A stretch of DNA of 54,197 nucleotides, taken from Thermosporothrix hazakensis. GTDB taxonomy: Bacteria > Chloroflexota > Ktedonobacteria > Ktedonobacterales > Ktedonobacteraceae. The position numbers were made by a program, and so were the translations under genes. The notes beneath the pieces were generated by a model that made no database searches, was not told where the DNA came from, and saw only the letters and a list, made by a program, of their open reading frames with translations. Location of the stretch: the NCBI RefSeq assembly GCF_003253565.1, contig NZ_QKUF01000025.1:35025-89221 (forward strand), read 5' to 3'. Shown here in pieces: positions 33,251 through 41,680 of this stretch (its first letter is position 1; the number at the start of each line of letters is the position of its first letter).

Positions 33251-34087
33251 ATGTTTTTCAGCGATCCTCATCTTGCATATCCAGTACGTGTCGAGAAGCC
33301 GAATCCCGTCTTTGCAAAAATGCTGCAACAGGCGATCGGCGGCATTGAAGGTGAAATGCGTGTCTGTTTACAGTATCTGTTCCAGGCCTGGGGTTTCCGT
33401 GGGCCCGCCAAGTATCGAGATATGATCTATAACACGGGCACCGAAGAGATCGGGCATATAGAAATGCTCGCGACCGCGGTTGCACTCAATCTGGAAGGCG
33501 CACCGACGCATATGCAGGAAGAAGCCGAGGCGGCCAGCCCTGCGGTGGCAGCGGTCCTCGGCGGCATGAATCCGCGTCATTACCTCTCGGCGGGCCTGGC
33601 AGCGACCGCGGAAGACAGTCAGGGCAATCCCTTCAATGGCTCATGGGTTGTGGCCTCGGGTAATCTCGCGGCTGATATGTATGCGAATGTGATGGCTGAA
33701 AGTACCGGGCGCTTGCTCGCCACGCGGCTCTGGGAGATGACCGATGATCCCGGTATGAAAGATATGCTTGCTTTCCTGATCGCGCGAGACACGATGCATC
33801 AGAATCAATGGCTTGCAGTTTTAGAGGAGCTAGATCAGCCGTTGCCGGTGCCAGGCGACTTCCCACAGGGGAAGGAAAAACAGGAGTTCAGTTATCAATT
33901 CTTTGTGCAATCGAAGGTCGCTCCGCCGGCAGATTCGCGCTTTGCTCAGGGAACCTCGGTTGATGGGAAGGGCCAGTTCCAGATGGTCGAGGCGAAGCCG
34001 CTCGGCGACGTGCCGCAGCTTGCACCAGCGCCGAACGAGTCGCACACGACGGTGATGATGAAGAATCCTGCCCGTATCAAAAAATAA
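33251..34087 (+). CDS. Manganese catalase
   Basis: The 278-residue protein matches the dimanganese catalase family. Likely metal ligands are Glu35, Glu66 and His69 in the first helix pair (GGIEGEMRVCLQYLF; GTEEIGHIEML) and Glu150 and His183 in the second (AESTGRLLA; DTMHQNQW). It decomposes hydrogen peroxide without haem. AAAAGGAG lies 6 bases before ATG 33251. A strong terminator follows, so it is transcribed alone. Together with sodA it forms the window's oxidative-stress defence, although the genes are 7 kb apart. Confidence 0.93.
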   Translation: MFFSDPHLAYPVRVEKPNPVFAKMLQQAIGGIEGEMRVCLQYLFQAWGFRGPAKYRDMIYNTGTEEIGHIEMLATAVALNLEGAPTHMQEEAEAASPAVAAVLGGMNPRHYLSAGLAATAEDSQGNPFNGSWVVASGNLAADMYANVMAESTGRLLATRLWEMTDDPGMKDMLAFLIARDTMHQNQWLAVLEELDQPLPVPGDFPQGKEKQEFSYQFFVQSKVAPPADSRFAQGTSVDGKGQFQMVEAKPLGDVPQLAPAPNESHTTVMMKNPARIKK

Positions 34088-34104
34088 TCAAGATATATTG
34101 ATGG

Positions 34105-34144
34105 AGAACGGCCTATCCAGTGCGGATACGCCGTTCTTCTTTTT
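34105..34144 (+). terminator. Intrinsic terminator of the manganese catalase gene
   Basis: AGAACGGC with TATCC pairs with GGATA and GCCGTTCT around a short loop; a T-rich tract follows to 34144, 18 bases after the stop. Confidence 0.85.
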
Positions 34145-34157
34145 ATGGAAATGCGTT

Positions 34158-35807
34158 CTAGTAGCTGGTGCGGCGGCGGCGCCCCTCTGGCAGCTCGCTC
34201 TGAATCGAATCCAGATAGCGGCTGATCAGGCTGGATGGCGGTAAGATGCGCCACTCCGAGGCCAGCCAATCGCGCCCCCAGTGCGCCTTCTGCTTGTCAA
34301 TCGGTGTCAGCAAGCTGACCTCTCCCACGACGCCCTGTTCGAGCAGCTTCATCAAAGCGGCCTCGACACGCGGGACAAAGCGGTTTGTCAGGTGTCGTGT
34401 GTCAATGGGTATCATGCTGGCGGTCAGCAGATCGCGCATGACCATCGGGTGGGCGTACTGACCGGTTCGGGCATGCTGGCGCCAGTGCTCGGTGAGAAAC
34501 AGCGCGATTCGCAGGGCAAGTTGATCGTTTTGCGGATTGAGCTGAAAGACGCGCCGATCGATCTCGGCAAAAAAGATGTTCCCGTGCTCCTCGTAGGTGT
34601 TGATCCATGCGCCGGGAGCGATGAAGTAGCCTACGATCTCTGACTGCTCGCCTGTCTTCACTTTTTCGACCGAGGTGACGCGCAGGTAGGGCCCATTGAT
34701 GCGGAAGCGCTGGGCGCGGCCTCGCACGATCACGGTGTGATGTCCGCGCAGGTAGCAATGTTCGAGCAGCTTCACGTCGAGAAATACCTGTTGCTTGTGC
34801 TTCCACTGGAAGCCGTCTGAGAAGCGTTTTTCCGAGAGGGAATAGGTGCGGCTATGCTTCTGCACACCGCGCCATTCAAGGATCTCATCGACGCGAATGG
34901 CCGCACTGCCGTCTTTGGCGAGCTGACGTTCACAGCGCCGAATGTTCCAGAGACCAAGCAGAATACGGGCGGTCAGGATGGTGCTTTCGCCCAGGGAGCG
35001 GATTCGTTCGAGGGCTTCGTTGAGCTCTAATGGGTGATCCGGGTCTCCGAAATAGACATGAAGTTTATTTGAGGCAATATAACGCATGCGCTGAAATTCA
35101 GGTTCTTCCTCCCATTCTACTTTGCGGGCCAGGGTGGCTTCACGAATGGCGCGATCCTCCTGGTAACTGGTTGTAACCAGCGATTCAGACGTTGGGATGT
35201 ATGGAAGCTGCGTCATGAGCGCGCGCAACTCCTGTTGATCGGGGGTGACGGTGGGCAGCGTTGTCAGGGTGGGATCGAGGGTCATCATGGTCTCGATGCT
35301 GCTTTCGATCACCGTTTCGGTTGCGGGAAAGGGGAGCGTTCCCTGTATTGGAAGCATTGGCAGCGCGGGCGACTCGGCAGCATAGAAGAGGCGCGTAATC
35401 TCTGTAACGCCCTGGTCTCTGTATTGCTTGATTTTGGCGCGTGAGGCTTGCTTGGTGCCGCGAAGATGCAGGCCAGAAAGCCAGGCTGGTAGCTTTTCCA
35501 GCCAGAGACAGTTCAGGCGCTGTGTTCCACCACGAGTCCGCGCAGGAAGCAGGCGCAGCCCTTCTACCAAACCTGGCGTGCGCTGGATGCGCTGAAGCTG
35601 TCCACGGGCGTTAAGGGTAAGTGCAGCGCAGAGATTCGGCAGACTGATGTACAGACGATCGCTTGCAGTAAGGAGAACAAGCAAGCTATCATCCAGAAAT
35701 TGAACGGTTTGTTGCGAAATGACTTCTTCATCCGGTGCGAGCGCTCCCGGCTCTTCCTGAGGGTTGTGAGGCAGGTTGTTGCCTCCCTCAGTGGCGTGAT
35801 CTTCCAT
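34158..35807 (-). CDS. P22 antirepressor N-domain protein with long C-terminal region
   Basis: The 549-residue product carries, at about residues 30-125, the pattern of the P22_AR_N antirepressor domain (LPNLCAALTLNARGQLQRIQRTPGL, GGTQRLNCLWLEKLPAWLSGL). The next 420 residues hold a linker and a large region with the winged-helix-like TARILLGLWNIRRC, ending in a basic RRRRTSY tail. Such proteins are common in Ktedonobacteria genomes outside prophages, and their role is unknown. ATG 35807 is chosen because a promoter at 35881-35909 lies within the longer frame. GGAGGT stands about 12 bases before it. Confidence 0.75.
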   Translation of the reverse strand: MEDHATEGGNNLPHNPQEEPGALAPDEEVISQQTVQFLDDSLLVLLTASDRLYISLPNLCAALTLNARGQLQRIQRTPGLVEGLRLLPARTRGGTQRLNCLWLEKLPAWLSGLHLRGTKQASRAKIKQYRDQGVTEITRLFYAAESPALPMLPIQGTLPFPATETVIESSIETMMTLDPTLTTLPTVTPDQQELRALMTQLPYIPTSESLVTTSYQEDRAIREATLARKVEWEEEPEFQRMRYIASNKLHVYFGDPDHPLELNEALERIRSLGESTILTARILLGLWNIRRCERQLAKDGSAAIRVDEILEWRGVQKHSRTYSLSEKRFSDGFQWKHKQQVFLDVKLLEHCYLRGHHTVIVRGRAQRFRINGPYLRVTSVEKVKTGEQSEIVGYFIAPGAWINTYEEHGNIFFAEIDRRVFQLNPQNDQLALRIALFLTEHWRQHARTGQYAHPMVMRDLLTASMIPIDTRHLTNRFVPRVEAALMKLLEQGVVGEVSLLTPIDKQKAHWGRDWLASEWRILPPSSLISRYLDSIQSELPEGRRRRTSY

Positions 35808-35880
35808 CAAGGCTTTACGACCTCCAATGTAGAGAGGAACTGAGTGCACATCCCCTGTTTCAACGTCTGTTCTCTTTGCA

Positions 35881-35909
35881 TTGTGCCTGCTCCTCTCCTG
35901 TTTGTCAAG
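35881..35909 (-). promoter_or_regulatory. Promoter of the P22_AR_N-type gene
   Basis: A perfect TTGACA (35909-35904), 17 bases and CACAAT (35886-35881) on the minus strand, about 75 bases upstream of ATG 35807. It supports the short start. Confidence 0.6.
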
Positions 35910-36099
35910 GTTCTCCCCTTTTTCTAGCATACGAGCGGTAGCCAAATGGTCCGGTTTTTCGCTACCAAAATGGGTAGAATCAGGGAGAACATCATCTTGA
36001 CGCCTGAGACAAGAGCCGGTATAGTGTTAAAACATATATCTCCTTGCGCCTTCTCTACACTTTTTCTATGCGTTTGTGGTGAGGAGAGAGAAGCAACAT

Positions 36100-36516
36100 A
36101 TGGCACTTCAAGCATTTACCGCCTGGGTTGAACTAAAAAGAGAAAACTATATCTGCATGATTACCTTTCGTCGCAACGGCGAAGGCGTCCCCACACCTGT
36201 GTGCTTCGCGGAACAGGATGGCGTGCTCTATGTTGGCACCGATATTCGTGCAGGCAAGCTGGCGCGGGTTCGCGAGACGCCGCGTGTCTCTGTCGCGGCC
36301 TGTCGAGCCGACGGAAGCGTGACCGGCAATTATATTGAAGCAACCGCCCGCGTACTGGAAACGCCCGAAGAGATCTATCAGGCAGAACGGGCAATCACTC
36401 TGAAATATCGCTTTAAGCGCATCTTGCTCTATCGCTTGCTGAAAGGGCGACGCTTCTGGCTCCAACAGCCGCCTGAGAAGCGAGCTTATATCGCCATCGA
36501 GCCATTGAGCTATTGA
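36100..36516 (+). CDS. PPOX-class (F420 or FMN) flavoprotein
   Basis: The 138-residue protein has the split-barrel fold of the pyridoxamine-phosphate-oxidase superfamily: NYICMITFRRNGEGVPTPVCF, GVLYVGTDIRAGKLARVRETPRVSVAAC, ending in YIAIEPL. The small size and the layout after the T-x-R-x-G-x-P segment are like actinobacterial and chloroflexal F420-dependent reductases of this group. The substrate is unknown. ATG 36100 follows GAGAGAAG. It is divergent from the P22_AR_N gene and upstream of a P450, which may use or make a related compound, although a hairpin separates the two. Confidence 0.85.
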   Translation: MALQAFTAWVELKRENYICMITFRRNGEGVPTPVCFAEQDGVLYVGTDIRAGKLARVRETPRVSVAACRADGSVTGNYIEATARVLETPEEIYQAERAITLKYRFKRILLYRLLKGRRFWLQQPPEKRAYIAIEPLSY

Positions 36517-36566
36517 TACGCATAGGGGCATCCGGTACGATACAAATAGGAGATTGAATTGAGCTC

Positions 36567-36599
36567 TCACGCCGCTTCAGAAGATGGTTGAAGCGGTGA
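36567..36599 (+). terminator. Hairpin after the PPOX gene
   Basis: TCAC and CCGCTTCA pair with TGAAGCGG and TGA around a short loop, about 50 bases after the stop. No T tract is adjacent. The imperfect palindrome CGATATT-N9-AATATCG (36640-36662) follows and may be an operator of the P450 gene. Confidence 0.4.
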
Positions 36600-36692
36600 A
36601 AGGAGGCTGTTTGCTCTCTCCTTTTTTCTGCTTGCCTGTCGATATTGGATTCTAGAATATCGGATCGGAGGAAGCTTGCCGGAGGATACAAG

Positions 36693-37802
36693 ATGAATGT
36701 CGACTTCTCTGAGGCAATAACAGCATATCCTGTGCAGTGGTATCAAAAAATGCAACAGGAACACCCCGTTTTCTACGATATGGAGCGGAAAATGTGGCAT
36801 ATTTTTCGCTATAAGGACATCTACGAAGCGCTTTCTACTCCTGATACCTTTGCCTCCCGAATCGAGGGAAAAGAGAGCCAGACCGAGCTCTCGCGACGCT
36901 CCTATTTTCGCACGCTGCTGTCGCGGGTCTTCAGCCCCGATCTGGTGATGCTTGGCGAGAAACGGCTTGTCGAGCATGCGCATAGCCTGCTTGATCGGGT
37001 GCAGGCGCGTGGGCAGATGGACTTCGTCGCTGATTTTGCTTCCCCCTTCGCTTTTCGCGTTTTAGCTGAAATACTTGGTATCCCCTTTGAAGATGAGGAA
37101 AGCCTGCGCTATTGGTCTTATTTCTTTGTGCTCGATGAGCATGAAGAGGAGCGTCAGAAGTGTATGCAACAGATGGACGCTTATTTTTCCCGCCTGGTCC
37201 AGGTCTGCCGCCGTAGCACGAGCGATGGGCTGATCTGTGCGCTTGCTGAGGCTGTCGTTGATGGCCAGCGGCTTGCTATGGGAGAGCTTGTCGCCTTCTG
37301 TGAGCTGCTCTTTGCGGGAAGCCTTGAGCCATTGGCGCACCTGATCGGAAGTACGCTCCTTTGTCTGAGCGAGCAACCAGAGGCGTACAGCGCGGTCCAG
37401 GCTGATACAGCGCTTCTGCCCCGGGCGTTAGAAGAGGTGTTACGCTATCGTTCCCCGGTGAAGTGTGTGACGCGCAGAGTGCTTCAGAAGACGCAATTGG
37501 ATGGGTATGCGCTGGCCGAGGGAGACATTGTAAACCTCTGGTTGGGTGCCGCAAATGTTGATCCCGCTGCTTTCCCCCACGCTCACCGCTTCGACATCTA
37601 CCGCGCTTCAAACCCTCATCTTTCTTTCGGGCATGGAATGCATTACTGTCTTGGGAAACCGCTTGTGCTGATCGGGGTCGCGACGGCATGGAAGGTCGTC
37701 CTGCAACGCCTGCCCGGGCTCCATATCGAACCTGAAGCCCGATTGCAGGCCGTTCCAAGCAGCTTTATTCTGGGCGTTCAGCATCTGCCGGTGCGCTGGT
37801 GA
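36693..37802 (+). CDS. Cytochrome P450-like protein with divergent I-helix
   Basis: The 369-residue protein has the haem-binding motif FGHGMHYCLG (Cys319), the ExxR pair Glu248-Arg251 and an overall bacterial P450 layout. The I-helix, normally AGxET(T), reads AGSLEPL (208-214), so the conserved acid-alcohol pair for oxygen activation is missing. The C-helix motif (normally HTRLR) is also degenerate. GGAGG lies 7 bases before ATG 36693. It is shorter than typical P450s of about 400 residues. It may be a peroxygenase, an atypical oxidoreductase or a non-catalytic haem protein. Confidence 0.87.
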   Translation: MNVDFSEAITAYPVQWYQKMQQEHPVFYDMERKMWHIFRYKDIYEALSTPDTFASRIEGKESQTELSRRSYFRTLLSRVFSPDLVMLGEKRLVEHAHSLLDRVQARGQMDFVADFASPFAFRVLAEILGIPFEDEESLRYWSYFFVLDEHEEERQKCMQQMDAYFSRLVQVCRRSTSDGLICALAEAVVDGQRLAMGELVAFCELLFAGSLEPLAHLIGSTLLCLSEQPEAYSAVQADTALLPRALEEVLRYRSPVKCVTRRVLQKTQLDGYALAEGDIVNLWLGAANVDPAAFPHAHRFDIYRASNPHLSFGHGMHYCLGKPLVLIGVATAWKVVLQRLPGLHIEPEARLQAVPSSFILGVQHLPVRW

Positions 37803-37953
37803 GCGATTGGAGCCGTGCCACTTCAACCTTGCTTCGTTCGCGTTCGAGCAGAAAGCGCCCGATGGCGATTGCCCAGGCAACTGCGCTGACACAACAGCTC
37901 AGGGGAATGAGGAATGCAAGCAACTTGCCGACTGTGATACGTGATGATGACAT
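37765..37953 (-). CDS. Possible small membrane protein, 62 residues
   Basis: Convergent with, and overlapping, the P450 end by 38 bases. The product has one clear membrane helix (about 10-33) followed by a charged, helical tail (FLLERERSKVEVARL). AAGGA-like bases lie about 12 before ATG 37953. It may be an open frame without function; the helix and the charge pattern are the only support. Confidence 0.4.
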   Translation of the reverse strand: MSSSRITVGKLLAFLIPLSCCVSAVAWAIAIGRFLLERERSKVEVARLQSLTSAPADAERPE

Positions 37954-38060
37954 ACTTCTTTTTGATCCTTCCTGCTGTAAGATTGGCAAAACAATTGAGA
38001 GGGTTCTTCTCATTTCTGCCCTCTCAATCGTGCAACAAAATGTGTCAGATTGGCAAGCAC

Positions 38061-39134
38061 CTACCGGTTCAGCTTATGTAGCAGGTTCCAGAACTCATCA
38101 TCTGGCTGCACTTCGCTTCCCGGGCCGGGTAAGACCTGCTGACAGTGCTCCCCTTCATAGATTTCCACGCTCAGCAGTGGTAAGCCCCATTGCGTGAAGT
38201 GGAGGGATGTCGTGGTCAGCTTCTTCTGGCGTTTCTCCTCCTCGGTCGAGCAGCTAGCAGCTTTTTGGGGGAGCCTGGTTATTTTTGTGTAGAGCTGCTG
38301 CATAATCGGTGCATCCTCGCTTTGCGTATCGATAAACGAGCGCATTGAGATCTCTGGGCCGCTCACGGTGACGGTCAGGGCGTCGGGACGTCCCGGGGCA
38401 TAGTGAGCGCTTTTACTGATGTCCTGCACCTGTTGCATGAAGGCGTCATTTACATAATAGGAGCCGCCGCGTGCCTGCTCGTTCCCTTCCAGGCGGGCGT
38501 ATTGCTTGTCGATGGTGCCGGAAAGCGTGCCATGTGCTGTAAAAAACGTGATCTGGTAGGCTGATTGCTTCTCTGGCTGATGGGGATCGCCTTCAGGTAC
38601 GGGTGGTAGCTTGATGAGCGCGTCATAGAGCGCCTGCGCCTGTTGTGCCGAGTCGATCAGCGCCGTCTGGCCGTTGTGCAGGAGGGCGAGCTTCTGTACA
38701 GTGGCCGGTGGAGCCGCCTCACGCAGCACCTGATCGAGCAGTTTCCAGAACTCGGGGTTCGTATCGCGCTGCTGTCTTTCGCCTTGAATTATGACGGGTC
38801 GACAGCCATAGCGTTGCGCCTCAGCCTCAATCAGCGTCTTTTCGTCTGCTTCAGTGAAGATGAGCGTGTAGCGTGGTCCCAGTTCCATTGTACAGGGGCG
38901 GTTCGGGTCGGTCACGACGGGTAATGCAGAAATAGTCGTATATAGCTTGTGTACGAGATCCTGTCGTTGCAGTGTAAGCTTTGTTGGTTGCTTGTTCGGT
39001 ACCGATGCATTGATTTCGATCTGCACTTTCATCGCTTTCTCCTTTGTTGGCAGCGCCGGCGCTGCGGTTTGTCCGCACCCGGCCAGCAGAAACAGCAGGC
39101 TTGCCAAGAGCATTCTTTTCAAGAATAGTACCAT
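38061..39134 (-). CDS. Lipoprotein with repeated domains
   Basis: The 357-residue protein begins with a lipoprotein signal peptide: MVLFLKRM, a hydrophobic run and LLAGC, with Cys20 as the lipidation site. The mature part contains three related segments. Each has a strand-rich stretch with a YTLIFT or SLHFTQWG core, followed by an EFW- or FMQ-type helix (NPEFWKLLDQVL near 130, DAFMQQVQDI near 235, DEFWNLLHKL at the end), so a domain was probably duplicated. The family is not recognised. It would be anchored to the outer face of the membrane. Confidence 0.78.
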   Translation of the reverse strand: MVLFLKRMLLASLLFLLAGCGQTAAPALPTKEKAMKVQIEINASVPNKQPTKLTLQRQDLVHKLYTTISALPVVTDPNRPCTMELGPRYTLIFTEADEKTLIEAEAQRYGCRPVIIQGERQQRDTNPEFWKLLDQVLREAAPPATVQKLALLHNGQTALIDSAQQAQALYDALIKLPPVPEGDPHQPEKQSAYQITFFTAHGTLSGTIDKQYARLEGNEQARGGSYYVNDAFMQQVQDISKSAHYAPGRPDALTVTVSGPEISMRSFIDTQSEDAPIMQQLYTKITRLPQKAASCSTEEEKRQKKLTTTSLHFTQWGLPLLSVEIYEGEHCQQVLPGPGSEVQPDDEFWNLLHKLNR

Positions 39135-39290
39135 AGGAAACCTCTATAGATGAATTGATGTGCGTGTATTCATAGCTATGACGTCTCAACTTGCAGTTTT
39201 GTTCCCGAGGGTGCCGATCAAGTTTCAGTGCAATGGGCATGCTGTGGGAACGCCTATGCTATACTTGAGGAAAAATGGGAGACTCATGAG

Positions 39291-39806
39291 ATGATTATTA
39301 TGATTAATGGCTCGTTCGCGGCTGGCAAGTCAACGGTTGCGAAACTGCTTGTAGAGCGGCTGCACCGAAGTATGCTGTATGATCCGGAGATGGTGGGTAT
39401 CCTGCTCAGGGAAATCGTGCGCCCTTTTGAGGAATGTACTGACTTTCAAGATTTGACTCCCTGGCGACCGCTGGTTATCGAGACGGCGCGGCATCTCAAG
39501 CAGGTTTACGGGCGCACTCTAATTGTCCCTATGACGCTGTGGCATCGCCCCTATTTCGAGGAGATTCGCGACGGATTTCGTCAGCTTGATCCGCACCTGT
39601 ACCATTTCTGCCTGACGGCGCATCGCGAGACGCTCTATCGGCGCCTCAGCCAGCGGGAGCATACTGAGCAGGCGCGGGGATGGATCAGCGAGCGGATCGA
39701 GCGCTGTGTACCCGCCTTCGCCTCTCCAGTATTTGCCGAACACATCCCTACAGATGAGCGAACGCCCGAAGAAATAGTTGAGATCATTCTTGCAAAGATC
39801 AATTGA
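39291..39806 (+). CDS. TmrB-like P-loop kinase
   Basis: The 171-residue protein has Walker A (INGSFAAGKST), the pattern LYDPEMVGILLREIV and DFQDLTPWR, then TLIVPMTLWHRPYF and a lid region (RLSQREHTEQARGWI). This closely follows TmrB of Bacillus subtilis, an ATP-binding protein linked to tunicamycin resistance. Whether this one protects against tunicamycin is an inference. GGGAG lies 9 bases before ATG 39291. Confidence 0.85.
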   Translation: MIIMINGSFAAGKSTVAKLLVERLHRSMLYDPEMVGILLREIVRPFEECTDFQDLTPWRPLVIETARHLKQVYGRTLIVPMTLWHRPYFEEIRDGFRQLDPHLYHFCLTAHRETLYRRLSQREHTEQARGWISERIERCVPAFASPVFAEHIPTDERTPEEIVEIILAKIN

Positions 39807-39838
39807 GCTTCCGCTTGCTCTCCTGCTTCATGAGAAGA

Positions 39839-39867
39839 ACCGGAGAGTGTCGTGCTTGCTCTCCGGT
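39839..39867. terminator. Stem-loop between convergent genes
   Basis: ACCGGAGAG (39839-39847) pairs perfectly with CTCTCCGGT (39859-39867). It lies between the ends of the TmrB-like and peptidase genes and could serve both. Confidence 0.5.
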
Positions 39868-39874
39868 CGCTTCC

Positions 39875-41137
39875 TTACCAGTTTGTCAGACGTTTCTCGG
39901 TGGGGAGAGGGAACCCTTCAGGCGTGATGACATACACAATGCCATGTGAGTATTTCTGCCATACACGTTCAAAGGCGATCCGATTATAGATGATCCTGAC
40001 TGCATCATTTGTCGGGCCTGCTGGATCATTTGTAATTACGTCTCCACTCTCGGTGAAACCACGAATCACCAGCAGATGCCCATCTGATGACTCAATCGGC
40101 GTCCCGGGAAGCTCGCCGTGCTTGTAGGCCACGCTGGCAACCAGCGGCACGCCTGCTTTGATCCACTGCTCGACCTGACTCAGCGAGTAGAGCCGTGTGA
40201 CGAAGGCTCGCAGTCCATGTGCTCCGGCATACGCGGTATTGAACGGCCAGTTGCCTGTTCCATCATAGGTGAAATCGTAGCAGCCCTTCGCCGCTTCCGG
40301 GACCGACTGAACCAGTTCCGGGCGAGCGGTTTTGTCGGCCCAGTACGCCATCACCATGCTGGTTGAAGTTGGACTACACCAGACCTCGCCTCCGCCTCCG
40401 AAGCCGAGTCCTCGATATTCCGGGAGAACCTGAGAGCGCATCGGGACGTTCAGCTCTTTTCCCCAGACTGCTCGATCTGGCTCGATAGTGGGACTCTTTT
40501 CTGCATCGAACGAGGCGATAGCTGTGATTCTTCTTATAATCGGGCTGAGTGCAGGGTCAGTTGTAAAAAGGGTGACGCTGAGTTGGTATGCGCTTGCTGG
40601 TATGCTTCCAGTCAGAAACGTGTCGGTCGCAACCTTGCCGTTGCCGTCATCCTGCCCGTCGACGCTATGCCGCTTGACCGTTGAGAAATCCGCTGCCCAC
40701 ACCGGCAGATTGTACCAGCGTGTCCAGGAGTCCTGTTTGAGAGCGCGAATGTGGAGCTGAAGCCAGGTCCCGGGCCGAGTCTCCGCGTTCCATGAGGCGA
40801 CAACGCTGGTAATCGGCTTTTGGGGCGTGATGACTGGCGAGGTCATAGTCCCGAAAAAGAAGGTGTTGCCGTTATAATAGTTCTCGTTGTTATACTTGCC
40901 TGCTTTGTATGGATCGCGTCCCTGGCACAGGCGGGCCGTTGTGTCATATTGCAGTGCGCCGCCGTCGATGTCCACCGCCGAGCAGGTCATCCCGGGCTGT
41001 GGGCAGAGGCGTGCGCTTGCCTGGGGTGAGATGTCAACCTGCACGCCATTTAGCGACCAGCCAGAAAAGTCGTCCTGCGTCCAGAACTCGTCATATTGCT
41101 CCGTTTGCACGCCTGCTGATCCCTCCGCTGTTTTCAA
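39875..41137 (-). CDS. C39-like cysteine peptidase
   Basis: The 420-residue product has a beta-rich N-terminal half (about 1-245) with SWNAETRPGTWLQLHIRAL, and a C-terminal papain-like domain of the peptidase_C39_2 type. In the latter Cys is in EVWCSPTSTSMVM, His in DGHLLVIRGF and an Asn/Asp in VITNDPAG. TTG 41137 is preferred because AAGGAG precedes it by 6 bases, and the longer frame begins within a -10 box. No signal peptide follows this start, so export is unclear. Target and role are unknown. Confidence 0.82.
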   Translation of the reverse strand: MKTAEGSAGVQTEQYDEFWTQDDFSGWSLNGVQVDISPQASARLCPQPGMTCSAVDIDGGALQYDTTARLCQGRDPYKAGKYNNENYYNGNTFFFGTMTSPVITPQKPITSVVASWNAETRPGTWLQLHIRALKQDSWTRWYNLPVWAADFSTVKRHSVDGQDDGNGKVATDTFLTGSIPASAYQLSVTLFTTDPALSPIIRRITAIASFDAEKSPTIEPDRAVWGKELNVPMRSQVLPEYRGLGFGGGGEVWCSPTSTSMVMAYWADKTARPELVQSVPEAAKGCYDFTYDGTGNWPFNTAYAGAHGLRAFVTRLYSLSQVEQWIKAGVPLVASVAYKHGELPGTPIESSDGHLLVIRGFTESGDVITNDPAGPTNDAVRIIYNRIAFERVWQKYSHGIVYVITPEGFPLPTEKRLTNW

Positions 41138-41232
41138 AGGTCTCTCCTTTACATTGCACTTTTCATCCAGCCTGCTGAAGTACCGATCGATTTTTTCGAG
41201 ATGCACTTCCAGCAGATCACTTTCCGTCTGAT

Positions 41233-41241
41233 AGTATAACA
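41233..41241 (-). promoter_or_regulatory. Extended -10 promoter of the C39-like peptidase gene
   Basis: On the minus strand TG, one base, then TATACT (41238-41233). No consensus -35 is seen. It places the transcript start after the upstream in-frame ATG at 41242. Confidence 0.5.
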
Positions 41242-41422
41242 TGAAATGCGATGGATCCTATGTGCATTTTTTGAGTACGATGATGCCTTGCTTCTTCAGA
41301 GCAAAAATTGCTACAATCCGGCATGATTCTGCAGCTCTGCCTGCCTTTCTGCTTGAAGAAGGCTGACAAGCCCTCGGGAACGGTTTGCCCTCCTCACAAT
41401 AGGACGAGTACTCAAAGGGCGC

Positions 41423-41528
41423 TTGTAATGTCGTTCTTTTTATGCTATACTGATGACATAGTATAGTATGACAAGAAGGACGAGACGGGCAATGCATGCA
41501 CCTGCTGCCCATCTCGTCTCCTTTTTTT
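41423..41528 (+). ncRNA. Candidate short transcript ending in a strong terminator
   Basis: TTGTAA (41423-41428), 17 bases and TATACT (41446-41451) are followed within 30 bases by a stem (GACGAGA and GGGCA with TGCCC and TCTCGTC, 41479-41518) and seven T residues (41522-41528). Transcription from this promoter would make an RNA of about 70 bases consisting mainly of the hairpin. It could be a small RNA or an attenuator in the leader of the TPM-like gene at 41681. Confidence 0.5.
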
Positions 41529-41680
41529 GGCTCTTCGTCCATATGCGTATTTGATTTTTCCTCTGCCCCTGCGTCTTTTCCTGTAGAACACCCGATATTC
41601 CCTGCTCAAATTTTCGGGCGCTGATTCTACTACCAAAAAAGGGCTATGAGTGACGTTTACCCCGAAAAAAGAGGGAGACT

